NCBI GenBank assembly: GCA_015039365.1
Contig: WION01000156.1
Span: forward strand, 1-64,000
Origin: Amanita rubescens
Lineage: Eukaryota > Basidiomycota > Agaricomycetes > Agaricales > Amanitaceae
DNA: 64,000 nt
Reading direction: 5' to 3'
Within the stretch, counting starts at the first letter, position 1, and each line of letters begins with the position of its first letter. This document shows positions 1 to 11,777 of the stretch, piece after piece. Under the pieces are notes generated by a model. The model was not told the origin of the DNA, ran no database searches, and was given only the letters and a program-made list of their open reading frames with translations. The translations under genes and the position numbers were made by a program.

Positions 1-386
1 TGGAGACCGCCTGAGCGCGACGAACAGGACGTGGGTGAGGTACAGCTACTGAAGTGGGTCGTTGTGGAGGTACTTGAAGGGCTGGCAGTTTCTGATGCAT
101 ACCTGGACACACCTCGTCCAGCCAAGGCCCCCAATTCATAAGCGCGTTCGCCTCCATCGTATCGAGCATCTTTTCTATAACGACGGCAATCTCTTGAGGA
201 GGGGGTAAACCTTGAAGGAGGTTATGAAGACGGAGCTAGAAACATGAATTAGTAGAGAAAGATCGGACAAGTAGCAGGACTTACGACGAGAGCAGCACTG
301 CGCCGGCCCCAACACTCCCATTCCGACTCTGCAGCACCACTACCAGGCGGGGTGAGTCGCAGTAGAGTTTGTTTGATCTGTTTCAT
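1..386 (-). CDS. Partial paralogue of the neighbouring acidic zinc-cluster protein (cut by window edge)
   Basis: Minus-strand gene running off the left edge. An ATG at 386 opens a short exon whose end reads GAAESEWECWG; the next gene has GAPESEWEEFG at the same place. A GTAAGT donor near 285 and a TTTCTAG acceptor near 236 remove an intron of about 50 bp in phase 0. The second exon contains NWGPWLDEVCPG, matching QWGPWLDELSPG of the neighbour. The two genes are therefore diverged tandem copies with the same intron position. The rest of the protein, including any zinc cluster, lies outside the window. The function is unknown; whether this copy is intact cannot be judged. Confidence 0.6.
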
Positions 387-579
387 TTCAGATACAGCAG
401 CAGCAGTAAATGTAGCAGAGCTGAACCGGTTTCATCGTGGTTCTGGCTGGAAAGACTAGACGCGTTTTTTTTTTTGTGTCGAAGCAGTTCAGACCTTCCA
501 CAGTCACATTATATCCCGTTTTCGACGCTCACGGCGCCCAGTATTCGCGTACCCAGAATATACATATTTAGCGCGTCAA

Positions 580-1787
580 TCATATACCCATTCCAGCCTT
601 TGACTTCCGACGCGTCATCGGTCCCTCTTCAGCACGGATCCGTTTCTCGACCATCTCGATCATGGTGTGTAAGTACCCATCCATTGTCTTGAAATGCTTG
701 AGGTCCGTTTTGCGAGCCAACACCTCTGCCATTGATGGGGAGATTCGCTCATTGGAAGAGAGTGGTCCTTGGCCAGCGGCGATATTGGACTGCGCCGCTT
801 TGGAACGACGAGGCTTGAGATTGATGGAGCAGACCTTCTTACTGAGACAGCAGGTAAAGCACCGAGTGCGTTTTTTGCCGGTTTCAAACCCACAGTATAC
901 GCCACGTTTCTCGCACAGTCCACACTAGGAGACATGAGCAAAGATCAGAACTAGAATTGAATCACTTACACGATCAATCCGCTGTCCCTTCTGCTTAGCT
1001 ACCCACGCCTTCATCTTGCTTTTATTCGCAAGCAAATCCGACCAGTCTTTGAGAGTAATGCTGTATGGCAGAGGGTCGTCGTCGTTGTACTCCTCCTCCT
1101 CGTCCACTTCCTCACCATTATCGTCTCCCTCGCCACCATCCCCGTCATTCACAGCTTCGTCCTCTCCATCGATTTCATCCCCATCCCCATCTTCATCCCC
1201 AGAAGACCCGTTCAAGTCCTCGTCGAGGTTGGCGACGGGCATCGACTTTGATTTGGCATTGCGTCTAGGGGGACCAATCTTTGTCGTAGGAACAGTGCGT
1301 GGCCGCTTGAAAGGAGGATCAGCGGGACTCGAGTCAGACCGTCGTTTGTTCTGCTTTGGCGGATTCGGGAATGGGATTTGTTTCGGCTGTCCACCGTACC
1401 CATGTATATGAACAAAGTTGCGACCAGGGACATCAAGGCGTGTCGGGAGAGTTGAACGGAGACCAGGAGAGAGCTCGTCCAACCAAGGACCCCACTGCGA
1501 AGACGCGTTGCATTCGAGATGGGCAAACTTGACCTTGAACAAATCTACCGCTTCTGGTGGAGTAGATCTCCCACGGAGAGATTGTTCAAGTTGAGTCTGT
1601 GAAACGCATCAGTAAAGATAAAAAACAAACATAAATCACTTACCGCAAGCGAAAGGATTTCCCTACCAAACTCTTCCCATTCCGACTCTGGAGCCCCACC
1701 AACAGGCTTGTCAAGCCGATCAAGTTGTTGCATGACTTTTTCCACTTCGTCTGTGGTGACAGTGAGTATCCGAGATAAGCTGTTCAT
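580..1787 (-). CDS. Acidic protein with C-terminal Zn2Cys6-like cluster, unknown function
   Basis: Three exons join in frame. The first runs from the ATG at 1787 to about 1643. A 47-bp intron (GTAAGTGATTTATG...CACAG) leads to a second exon ending in a long Asp/Glu-rich stretch followed by a basic segment. A second intron (GTAAGTGATTC...TCCTAG, near 925-970) leads to the last exon, which stops at 580-582. The last exon starts with a cysteine cluster of spacing C-x2-C-x6-C-x9-C-x2-C-x6-C, the spacing of fungal Zn(II)2Cys6 clusters, here at the C-terminal side rather than the N-terminus. Basic residues follow it. The start is uncertain: conserved sequence continues upstream of the ATG (also seen in the left-edge paralogue near 500), so a further 5' exon is possible. 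DNA binding is an inference only. Confidence 0.6.
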
Positions 1788-1867
1788 GACGCGACGATAG
1801 GGTTGTGGCGTTTGTCGTCGACCCGAATTATAATTATAATTTTCCACGGTCACATTATATCCCGGTA

Positions 1868-3858
1868 TTACAACAAACAGTGAGGGATAATCGGAGCACG
1901 GCCAGACATGTTATAAAATTGTTGCGTATAGAAACGGGCAGCGGCTTCTTCGATTTCAAGAAATTCTACTTGATTGCAATTATCAATACGCGAAAAGTTT
2001 GCAGGAATATCCAACCCTTTCCAACTGGACATGAGTTTCACCAACGCGGTGACGTATTCACGACGGTCAATCGGCCTGTTGCTGGCAAAGCCGCGATTTT
2101 GACTGACGACAATTTGAAACAAGGAGATTTCGCTGCCATAGAAACATTTCCGTAAAAGGTCGTTTGAAGCAGAGGTTGTGAGAGTGGTAAGACGACGATT
2201 GAGAGCCAGGAGCTCGCAACGGAAATTCAATTCGTAGAGTTCAGAAAGGATTTGCATAATGACGGGGGGATCGGGCATGACTTGCGGATCAATGTCAACG
2301 TCACGCCAGACAATGGCGGTATAGTCGATAGTTTCGATATTTCCAAAAATTTCCCGAACGGTCGACTTTCGCTTCGAGGCCTTGGTATCCCCCTCTTCAT
2401 CGGGCATGTGCGACATATCCATGTTTAAAAAGTCCCTCCACAACTGCGAAGGGAGGGCTACACCATCACCACGACTCAAGCGCCATTTGAGTCCTTGACG
2501 AAATCGAAGCCAATTGATGAGATAACGCAACTTTCTTTGGCTGTCGGTTGACGATACGAACATGCGCGGCTCGGGAAACGCATACTTTCTGAGCTCTGAT
2601 TCTTTCCCTTGCAAATCATTCCGCTCCACTTCTTTCAAAGCAGTAGACCAGATGGGCATCTGAGGCGGGATAAGATGACTATCAGGATCCACAAACTTGT
2701 CCAAATCAGGAGCGCGCGGGCGGCGTTGAGATTGATGATGAACTCGAGGTGACTTGCCTGCCGAACCTGGTACCGCGCTCCGCTGCTGCAACTCTCGCAT
2801 CGACACCGTGTTTGAAACTGACGGGCGATCAGTTCTAATCATAGGATCCCGATCGGTGGCTGGCGTCGCCTCATCCTGAAATGGATCCCTGAATATTAAG
2901 AATGTGCGGCCAAAGTTGTGCATTGCCGCATATTTGCCTTGCTCGACGGCGTGCCCAGAAAATATAGACTGGAAAGGTGGCGTCGCGTCTTCCATTACAA
3001 CTTGCGACGGCGGCTGTGGGGTGGCTATAGAAAGGATATTTGGGACCGAAGATCCAAAATTATCTGCCGTACGCATCAGCCATAGGGGAATTCCAGCGTC
3101 GAAAAACTCTTGGGCCTCTCGAGGATTGGAGACGTATGCGCCGACGCAATCGGCAACCGTGGTGGCTCTCGGCTTTAAACCGAGCATACGCGGTTGGTAT
3201 ATTTCCAAGTAGTCCATCAGGCCATAGAGTTCGAGATAATAACGCTGAAATTCGGCGATGCCGAACCGCATTTCCTGTAATGTGCTGTCTATAATTTCCA
3301 GACGGATGAGGGAGTGACGCATGGCGGTGCTCAAGGGCCCGATGAATTGGGGGGCTTGATTGACGTTTTGCATGTACTTGATAACTCGCGAAGCAAGTTG
3401 TTCTTTGAGCGTGCGAAACCGATAGGTTATGCCCAAGGCGAGTTTGCCGAGGCGGATAGCGCTGCCTGGCGAATGAACAAAATCGGCCTCCAGAGCATCG
3501 TACCACATGATACTCAAGGGGTCGTTGGGTGATGTCGGCTTTTTAGGAATCGCAGCCATGTGGGGATAGTCCTTGAGATACGGCTGAGTCCATAACGTGT
3601 AGTCGTCTAGTCCAAACCGAAAATCGGCTCTAATCCGAATGTTGCGCTTTCCCCACGCAGGCTCGGGGATGTAATCGGCATTGGGGGAAGTGATCAAATA
3701 TTTGCCATGTTGCCCAAAGTGACAGGCAACGCGGCCATCGAAAGCTCCAATCGTAGCTGATAATGGTTTCGATTGAGGGATCTGAATTATCAAGCGGTTC
3801 ACTCACCATCTGCGGGTGTTTCGGCTACAACCCTGCCGAGATCGAATGGGAAATCCAT
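1868..3858 (-). CDS. Conserved-looking protein of unknown function, about 650 residues
   Basis: A long open frame covers 1868 to about 3750. Its natural start is probably the ATG at 3858, giving MDFPFDLGRVVAETPAD, then a 50-bp intron (GTGAGTGAACC...TTATCAG) that rejoins the frame at TIGAFDGRVACHFG. I recognise no domain. The first 300 residues are rich in aromatic residues and look globular (FRFGLDDYTLW, YLELYGLMDYLEIYQPR); a central Pro/Ser/Arg-rich linker follows, then a second globular part. The 3' end is 15 bp upstream of the frame of the next minus-strand gene, so the two could be one transcript or badly separated models. A hairpin-core motif (CGACGCAAAGTCAA, 3861-3874) sits directly against the start codon. 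Not a recognised enzyme or transposase. Confidence 0.6.
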
Positions 3859-4667
3859 GACGACGCAAAGTCAATCAACGATCACCAGAGGCAACGAAGC
3901 AGCCAAAAAAGGTGATGTGACAAAAGGTCACAGTGTGCGCAATAAAATTTAAAATTAATCAAATAATAATTACATTGGGCATGGCGATATACCTCCCGGC
4001 CTCCGTGACCGGGAATGAGACAAAAAACATGCGGGCATGCCTGAATAACTCTTTCTGCGCGCCACGTCAGAAGAGGGCATTGCGCGGATAACGCGACAAC
4101 TCACCCTACACAATATCTCCTCCGGAGTCCGGGGTTACCAATAAGCAAAATTCTTTCAGAAATGATTAAAGTAGAAAAGAACAGGACGGATGTCTCGCAA
4201 CTTGTCGGCAGAGAGGACGTCGTCAGGACTCCAGGTATGAGAGTTAGCTGATATCAGGACGCGAAAAACAGAGGGGCGTGTAACAATTAAGGGCGAACTG
4301 TGAACGAGACCAAAAAGAGGCGCAATTCCGCATCTGTATCCAAGGCTCTGCGCCTGGCATGCGTTGGGGAAAGGTCGCGTCCAAATCTAAAAAGCATCAT
4401 GGTCACGCGTCTCGTCGAAGCGAGTAATGCCCCAAGTGTGAAGGCGCAGCGTAGCACATGTTGTCACCGAAGAGCATGTTGCTGTGGCCAGCAAGCATAC
4501 GTCGGGTCTCGCCAAAAAGCGGAGTTGCCGCGCGTAGCATACGTCTCGCGTCTCAGAGTATAGGTCGGGTTTGACCGAAGAGCACTTGAGCGGGAATTGC
4601 CTGGAGCGCGTAGCATACGTACCGAGTCCTTTCAGGCCTCGGAATATTAATCAAATACAAATAATAA
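3859..4667. other. Intergenic stretch with a partial duplicate of the next gene's 3' end
   Basis: No gene seen. The segment near 3950-4022 repeats the 3' coding end of the next gene: an AT-rich stretch with AATAATAATTAC, then GGCATG, then CCCGGCCTCCGTGACCGGGA, which recurs near 4648-4820. This suggests a truncated tandem copy. Around 4440-4620 the motif AGCATACGT recurs three times, twice preceded by GCGCGT; another copy lies near 15971. Confidence 0.45.
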
Positions 4668-6243
4668 TTACGATTCATTAGGCATGCCGCTCATGGAAAT
4701 GGCCGCCTGCAAAATGAGTAATGCAGGCGCAGCCCCTTCCATCTTCTTGTCTGAGGTGTTTAACCACCTCAGGAGGTCATCTTTACTCACTTCCCGGCCT
4801 CCGTGACCGGGAATGAGACTACCGCAAATCGCATTGAGCGATGAATTGCGGATCACCATCGCGAATAATCCTTTCATCGTTTTTTCGTCCCCACAATTCC
4901 GGCCATAAGTGCTTCCGTGGAAACGCGTGTTGTTGTACTTCCACTGAAATGAATGGTCAGTGGACAGCAAACATTAGAATATAATAAACTTACGAATTGC
5001 GGTATTCCGCATCCGAAACATATACCATCGTTGTACTTTGTTTCTCTTGCAAAAACCCTAAACAAATCCGGGTCGTATTTGCGACAGTTGGAGGTGGATG
5101 GATGGGGTTCATCCCCATTCACCCAGCAGATGACGCAATGGAGCCGCAATCGATCCAGGCATTGACGGAGAGTGTGAGGATCGAGCGGCGGCGGCGGAGT
5201 GGACCTAGGCATCGGCGCCACCACCGTTTCTTCATCCGTCGGCTGCTGCGGTGATGGTGACGGCGGCATGGGCTGAACGTTGGGCTGAGGTTCCACTTCG
5301 TCCATCCACCCGTCTAATACGTGTCCTATGGACGAGAACAGAGTTGAAAAGGAACGGTGAGGTCGCACAGCATGAGCGAATTTGAGCGTAGCCGAAGCAA
5401 TGGCCTGCTGGTACTCTTCTACAGCGGATGAATAGTCCGCTCTTGTTTTCTTCGCTTGGACGTCGTCCAAGCATGGATCTTCTAAATTCCTTTTAAGTCG
5501 GCGTGGGGACTCCACGTCTGCGGTCAGTTCCCTGACCTCGTTTTCTTCGGCTTTATCTGCATATATGCGTGTCAAATGACGCGTTGAATACGTATCGGCT
5601 GGATACTCACTCTCTTCCTCTTCAGCGGCAGTATCAGCCCCTTTTTCCTCGACATGGCGGGCTTATATGCGCGTCAAATGACGCGTTGAATACATATCGG
5701 CTAGATACTCACTCTCTTCCTCTTCAGCGGCAGTATCAGCCCCTTTTTCCTCGACATGGCGGGCTTTTATGGACGTCAAATGACGCGTTGAATACATATC
5801 GACTGGATACTCACTCTCGTCATCGGAGGCAGTCGCCGCCGCTGCTTATATGCGCGTCAGATGAGGCGTTGAATACATATCAACTAGATACTCACTCCCT
5901 TCCTCTTCATCGTCGTCATCAGAGGCGGTCTCTTCTTCATCACGTTGTTGACACTTCTTGGCATGGCGCTAACCGGCTGTTGAGCAAAAAAAAACCCCGA
6001 AAACAATGAACAACATACCTTCATTTCTTGCAAGTTTTTTCGCTGACAGTTGCACCGGATGCAGTGGAACCGACCAGTATTAGGATTTCGGGGCAGGGGG
6101 ATAAACCCAGCCATGCCTGGATAGTATACCTCGACGACTTGTTCTTTGCAAGTTCTCTTGTGGTCTTTTCTTGAACTGGCAGTTGCCGTCCCGTCGTTGT
6201 ACTTGCCGCAGTTTGTGCAGAGGGATTCGGTAGCGTTCGACAT
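4668..6243 (-). CDS. Two-C2H2-finger protein with acidic microexons and a helicase-tail-like zinc module
   Basis: About 420 residues in seven or so exons. From the ATG at 6243 the first exon encodes two C-x2-C...H-x4-C fingers (CTNC...HKRTC and CIRC...HAKKC); the second is completed only after splicing the intron ending near 5970. Four phase-1 introns between about 5563 and 5905 then separate short acidic exons (ASDDDDEEEG, TAAATASDDE, twice HVEEKGADTAAEEEE). The large next exon carries a basic stretch, a Pro-rich linker and LRLHCVICWVNG...H...C...GICFGCGIPQF. The last intron (GTAAGTTTATT...CATTTCAG, near 4944-4993) leads to a C-terminal part with HGSTYGRNC. The CxxCW...H...C...GxCxxC...HGST order repeats that of the end of the 6368-11220 helicase 125 bp upstream, so this gene looks like a detached or duplicated helicase tail with new fingers. 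Function unknown; nucleic-acid binding is likely but inferred. Confidence 0.65.
5569..5905 (-). repeat. Tandem intron-plus-microexon cassettes (four units, about 80-105 bp)
   Basis: Each unit, read on the minus strand, is a donor GTGAGTATC, a short intron ending TTGACGCGCATATAAG (or a close variant), and a short acidic exon. The exons are 30, 51 and 51 nt and all are phase 1 at both ends, so any number of copies preserves the frame. The two 51-nt units are almost identical over exon and intron. The acceptor in three units is AAG rather than the usual CAG or TAG. Confidence 0.75.
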
Positions 6244-6367
6244 TGAGAGATTAGATGAGAGGAAGAGATAGAAAACGCGAAGCCGCGGAAGACGTCGGAG
6301 TTTTGGTTTTGACAGCTGAGAGATCGACGGTGCGTCACAACGTCGTTTGACACCTGTTGTAACTATA

Positions 6368-9300
6368 CTATGGACTATGACGCGTTTTCGAAAACAAAAG
6401 AAGCGTATTAATGATGTTCGGGACACCTCCTGCCTGCCCCCAAATCCACTTCTTGAACGGATTAATCTCATAGTTCATCGGGACCCCTCCCCGAAGCGGC
6501 GACGCCAAGAACTCTTGAGCTATACTTGATTCCGTTTCGACGATAAACGCCATGGGAAGTAATACTTGACGGAAACGGCAATCGACTGCCGTGCTTCCAT
6601 GATGATGGTAATAGATTTTTTCTTGCCCGTCATTGATATATGATAACTTGAAAGATTGTCAGAGCGTAGAAACAAAAAAGGTAATTATTCTACTCACATC
6701 CTGAGAGCACGCGCAGCTATAGCATACACCTTTGAGCTTGGCGCAATCTTGCCTCATGGCACTTTTCCATTTTTGCCATTCTGAATTTTTATCGGTGGGC
6801 GCATCCCGTCTTGGACAATCGGCTAGTAGATGGCTGCCTTCAAAGCCTCGAAGCCAGCAACCGACGCATGTGAGCGCCAAGCGTTCTATTAAATGATGGG
6901 CCTTTTGGAGTCTTTTGTGGACCTCGCTAGGTGGTTTAGCCGCCGGCTGATGACGAGAGGCATGGGCCGCTGCCGTTTGTATATGTACAGAAGAAGAAGG
7001 AGGAGCCGTCGAGGAATGATACGAGTGAAGCTGAGGAGGCAATGAGAGACTTTGCAAAATGTGTCGAACTCTCGTCCAAGGGAACGCTGAACTTGTCTGT
7101 CTGTCAGGCATGTGCAAGCTCTGAGCCATGCACACATCACAAAAATGCGCAACGCCATCCATCATAGAGCAAGGCTCGGCCGCGCCATCTAAAAATACCT
7201 GCATGACAAGACGTCGACAAGTTTGATCGTCTTGCAAAATTTCTTCTAAAATTCGCTTTCCAAAGACATCCTCTTCATCCTTGTCCTCACGTCTGGGCGG
7301 ACCTTGAGGAAGAATGATATGCGACCATACGGGAGACCCGTCCCTCCCCGCTCGTCCTGCTTCTTGGGCGTACGAAATGATATCGTACGGGCATTCGACG
7401 TGAATGACGTGGGTAACCTGTGGAATATCGACGGCGACTCCCAATAGACTCGTTGACGCTACGCCCCGCTTTGTGCCAGAGTAGAGTTCATTTAGGACGG
7501 CATCGACTTGCTCCCTGTCCATGCCAGAATGGCAGGCTGGAATCTGGAGTAGCCCTCCTATTTCCTCGGCCTTGGATTTGGAGCGGCAAAAGACCATGAC
7601 TCGGCCTTCCGTGGAGTACGCCAAAGCATCGTCAAAACACTGTTTAACGATCAAGTGAAGCGATGCGGCTGGACACTTGATGACATTCATAGATATGTTA
7701 GGCCTGCAAGTCTTGGCTCGAACAACTTGACACGTCGTAAGGCCGACGGCTTTGAGAAGCCGTTCTTGTAGAACAACTGGAAGTGTGGCTGTCTGAAGAA
7801 CAAGTTGACAGCCCGCGGCTCCCATCCAAGTGAGGGACTCCATGGCAGAGCGGAAGGAGGAGTGAGTAAGGACGAGGTGAATTTCGTCAATGATGATCCT
7901 CGCCAATCTATCTCTTACGCGCAAGTTCCCAACGTAGTCCTTGAACTGTTGGAGCTGTGTGAGCTCCATTGTCACAAGAACATTCGCCTTTGGTGTCAAA
8001 AGGCTAGACCTGGGCGTCCACGTTTCACACGGAATGTTGAACTTGTTGCACTGCATTCTGTAATGATGCTGCATTGATTGTAAAGGCAAGACCCACAACG
8101 TTACCCGACCTTCGTCCAGAAGCGCGGCATTGAAAAGACCGGGAAGCGTCTTCCCCGACCCTGCGCAAAGCGGTTTAGAATGAGATAGTACTGGTAAAAC
8201 TAACACGCACCTGTCGGAGATATATATAAAATGTGCTCCTTGCCCTCGTACATCAATTGCGTCACCATAGCCTGCTCGACATTCTTAAATCCACTCCCTA
8301 TAAATGCTTGAAGTTTCCTCGTTATTGCTGGGTGAGTGCAATGGCGAGCAACGCAGGGGATTGGCGCCTCTTTGACCTTTAGCGGACAAAAAAGGTCAAC
8401 GACGGCAGCATGTGCATGTGCAACGGATCGATTGAGGTGATTGACCAGTGGGGGAAGTAGTCTATTGGTGATCACCAGCGCTGCCGTGTCGATGCTGGCG
8501 GCCGCTACATGAGGTTGCTGGACGGGAGGCTGTAATGAAGCAGTTGGTTGGCGGATTCCTTGTATCGTGGCCAAGTGGTGAGCCCGCATACCGTTCCCTT
8601 TTTCCAGCATCCGCAAGACGCGCGGTTCATGTCCAAAGAGGATATGAAAAACTCCGCTGACGGCCGCAGTAGCCATGAACGTATAACGGTCCATCCCGGC
8701 TGGAATACGTTCATCTCCACCATAATGCATGCGGTCCATCTCTCCTGTATGACCGAATTGCTCTTGTGCAGACGTCGTTCCCTTGGAAGAGTTTACAGAT
8801 GCGAATAGCGGCTCATTGCACGCCGTGATAAACGCCATGTATTGCCTAAAAAGGCTCAGGCCCAAGGGGATGCTGAATCGTTTGAGCGAATATTGTCGCA
8901 GCGCAAAGGACAAGTCGTCCGAAGTCACGGCTCGCTCCAGCCCAGCAAAGAGGAAATACGTCGCATTCGAGTTCATTTTTGGCCTGAATTGGCGTTGCCA
9001 GATGCAATACAAAGGCCGCACAAAGACGAGGAACCGAATGAGCTGCCTGCCAATTTCGATCAATGGCACTCTGACCATCGTCTTGTCCCTTCCAGTAGCG
9101 AAACTGGTCTTGTTGTACGAACCACGCAATATCAACATGTTGAATAACACAAATACGTTGCGAATAGATCCTCCGGGGATGTTGGCATACAAGAGGCTTG
9201 CCAGCTCAGTACCTCTGGCCGGCTGGCCTGAACTCAGAATGAGAGCGATGGCGAGGCTCTCTTGGACCTTATAGATAAGCCGCATTTGATCCATGCAAGC

Positions 9301-11220
9301 CACAGACTGCCACAGAATGCGCCCGTCTTCCGTCTCGATACAAAAACGTCGGAAAAGATGGTCGGTAATCAGGACATGATGAGCAAGAGATTTCGCATCA
9401 CGCGAGGTCCAACGATTGCGTGGATCAGAGGCGAAGCTATACCCAGACTCCTTGCACCTGGGTTCATCATGAATGAATAAATCCTCTGGCATGTCAAACT
9501 CTGGTTGATGGAACAAGAGTTCGTCGAGTTCCTTCTTGATATCTTGCATCAGTTCCCGCAACGCGTCTCCGATGTCCTGCACATGAAGTTGGTGTTGACC
9601 AATAATGGCAGACTGACCGCTGAGATCGGGTGCGTTAAAGACCAACATACTGTCGTCGGCCGATCTCATGCTCAAGAAACAGCGCAAGAGGATGTAGAGC
9701 ATCGGCATGATGCTCTCGCTACCCTCTTGCAGTGACGGCTTGATGGCAAGTTCATACGCACTATAACGATTGAGAAAAGAACTAGAGAATGGACGCATCT
9801 CGTACCTCAAAGTGTTAAACGACGGGTTTTGATCCTTTGTATCCAGCAACTTTTGGGCAAAGACCAACCGTCCTATGAACAAGATTGACGCAATCTTCTG
9901 TGTTATGCGACCCGCCGCTTGCCACTCTCCCCTAGCATTGACAGAGGCGAGGACGAGGAAACGGGTGAATGGACTGAAAAACGGGTCGTTTTTGTACGCC
10001 GTTTGTGAGAATAGGGCCAGGAGCAACGAGTTTAGCGCCTGTTGGACCTTGGGGCTAGTCTTGGGCGGCGGCCTCGCCTCAGAAGGGCTGTATGCATTAT
10101 GAGGTGTACCGTCATCGTTGGCGTTGTCTTCTTCCTCTTCCTCTTCCTCCTCCGCCTCTTCCTCCTCTTCGTCATCTAATTCCCCCGTTCCCGATTCCTC
10201 CGGTTCTTCTTCCTCATGTTCCGCACTCAACGCTTCCCAGAGAGACTCTGATAATGACAAAATGTCAAAAGGAACATCAAAAGAGTAATGCTGCGACGGG
10301 TTTTTGACATTGTTTATGAGAAGGGAGAGGGCGGCAGCCATGACATAGGCGTATTTGCGATGAGTGTCCCAGCCGACATCCGAGTGATGAAGAGCAAAGG
10401 TATGCTCATGCTCCGTAGCCGGACGCGTTCCTATCAGTCGCCGAATGTACTTGTCCGTAAGTTGAGCTTGAACATGCGCAAGGTACGCATGTATATGCCG
10501 AACAAGGCTACCCAAAGGTTTGTTCTTGACGGAAAAAGAGACCAACTCTTTCAGCTTTGCCAGGTCCTTGCCTTGGACATGTTCAATCCACCGCTCCTTG
10601 TGCAAAATCTGGCGGAGGACGCGATAGTTGTCGGTATTGGACGCATCGGCCGAACAAGGAGGCGTGGCTTTGAGCTGCTCCTTGAATGCCTCCCATCGAG
10701 TCAGAGGTGGCGGCGGTGATGATTCCAGGAGGGTGACAGGGAACCAAGAATGTTGAGGATTGGTTGAAAAGCGTTGAACGGCAGAAAATGAATGATTGGG
10801 GATATAGTCGCGTTTGACGCAAGGATGTTTGTTGAACGTCTTTGAACTCATATACCCGTGGTTACAGTCCTTGCAGATCATATACTCCACCTTTGGAGGC
10901 TCAAGACCATGGATCTGATGTACGAGAGACTCTGGAAAGGGAACGGGAAAGGTAGCGAAAGGTGGGACTTGAGGAATAACGTCCTTGTCAAACTTGGTCT
11001 GTAGATCGGCAGGCGCAGAGAGATTTTTGTGTTTTTGGACGATGTGGGATCGGAAGTGCCCAGGATCGATAACTTCTTGGCAAGCCGAACATAATAATAT
11101 TCGGTGCTCAGTGTTGACGATAAAGCCAGTAGCCTGAAGCAACGGCGTGGTAATAGAGTTGGGATATGCAAGGGTAATGACGATAGATTCCAACTCTCTG
11201 CAGGATGAGGGATCAGTCAT
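6368..11220 (-). CDS. OrsD-like zinc finger, tyrosine-recombinase-like and RecQ-type helicase fusion
   Basis: About 1584 residues from the ATG at 11220 in three exons. Residues 44-64 form a C-x2-C...H-x4-H finger of the DUF3505/OrsD type, with a second Cys-rich motif following. An acidic run lies near residues 340-375. Residues 640-840 resemble a tyrosine recombinase: R669 in ARGTEL, R792 in SLFRQY and FGHTGEMDRMHYG, with H824 exactly nine residues before Y833. The HxxR histidine is replaced by S789. A 48-bp intron near 8150-8197 splits the Walker A motif; splicing gives SPTGSGKT. The helicase then shows DEIH, QTATLP, VMVFCRSKSKAEE and QEAGRAGRDG, the RecQ-type set. A zinc module (CVGCW...H...C...GVCYSC) follows, and a second intron (GTGAGTAG...TTTCAAG, near 6660-6710) leads to a conserved tail with HGST. 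Related to telomere-linked RecQ-like helicases in general design. Recombinase activity is inferred, not shown. Confidence 0.75.
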
Positions 11221-11494
11221 TGTGCCGACAAAACGCGCATATATGAGGCTTACGTGCGGGTTTGTCTAGAAAATGAAGGGTTAGTATGATGGACATGAAC
11301 GCATATGGCATACTAACGGGTTTTGATTCTCTTTGTCGGCTCTGGATCTCTTGAGGGCAGGGGCAGCAGGGGCAGTAGGGGCAGAGCGTTTGCCGAGCAT
11401 GATGGGAGGGATGAGGATAGATGTATGACGTCAATGCGCATCACGCCAAGAGGGCGCGTCGCGGTGTCGGGAGAAAGCCCGGGCCGGTTACAGC

Positions 11495-11569
11495 CAAGGC
11501 GACGCACAGTCAACCTTGAACGACCGACGCATAGTCAAGTCACCGACACACACGTCGACGCAAAGTCAA
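11495..11569. repeat. Hairpin triplet 1 (CGACGCAWAGTCAA core)
   Basis: Three cores at 11500, 11525 and 11556. Arms: CAAGG/CCTTG for the first, GAC/GTC for the second, and an imperfect CACGT/ACGCGTG for the third. The first core reads CGACGCACAGTCAA. Confidence 0.75.
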
Positions 11570-11777
11570 ACGCGTGCTTGGGGTGGGCGCGGTTGCGGGG
11601 GGGGCTATGTGTGCTCAATGGCGTATTAAAGAAAGTTGAATATCATATACGTACCATACCGGAACATTTACATGTCCGCAATACACTGTGTGCGTGCTCA
11701 ATGGCGTATTAAACAGAGTTCAACTATACATACCTAATGAAATTTTCTCTGAAGAGAAGGCCCAGGGCGGTTACAGA

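Noticed and set aside
1016..1411. Ser/Pro-rich plus-strand frame
   Set aside because: It is the antisense shadow of the Asp/Glu-rich coding exon of the 580-1787 gene.
5569..6009. Plus-strand frame with three copies of SNDALNTYRLDTHS
   Set aside because: Produced by the repeated introns of the minus-strand gene; the minus-strand splice model explains the repeats and keeps a protein-like frame.
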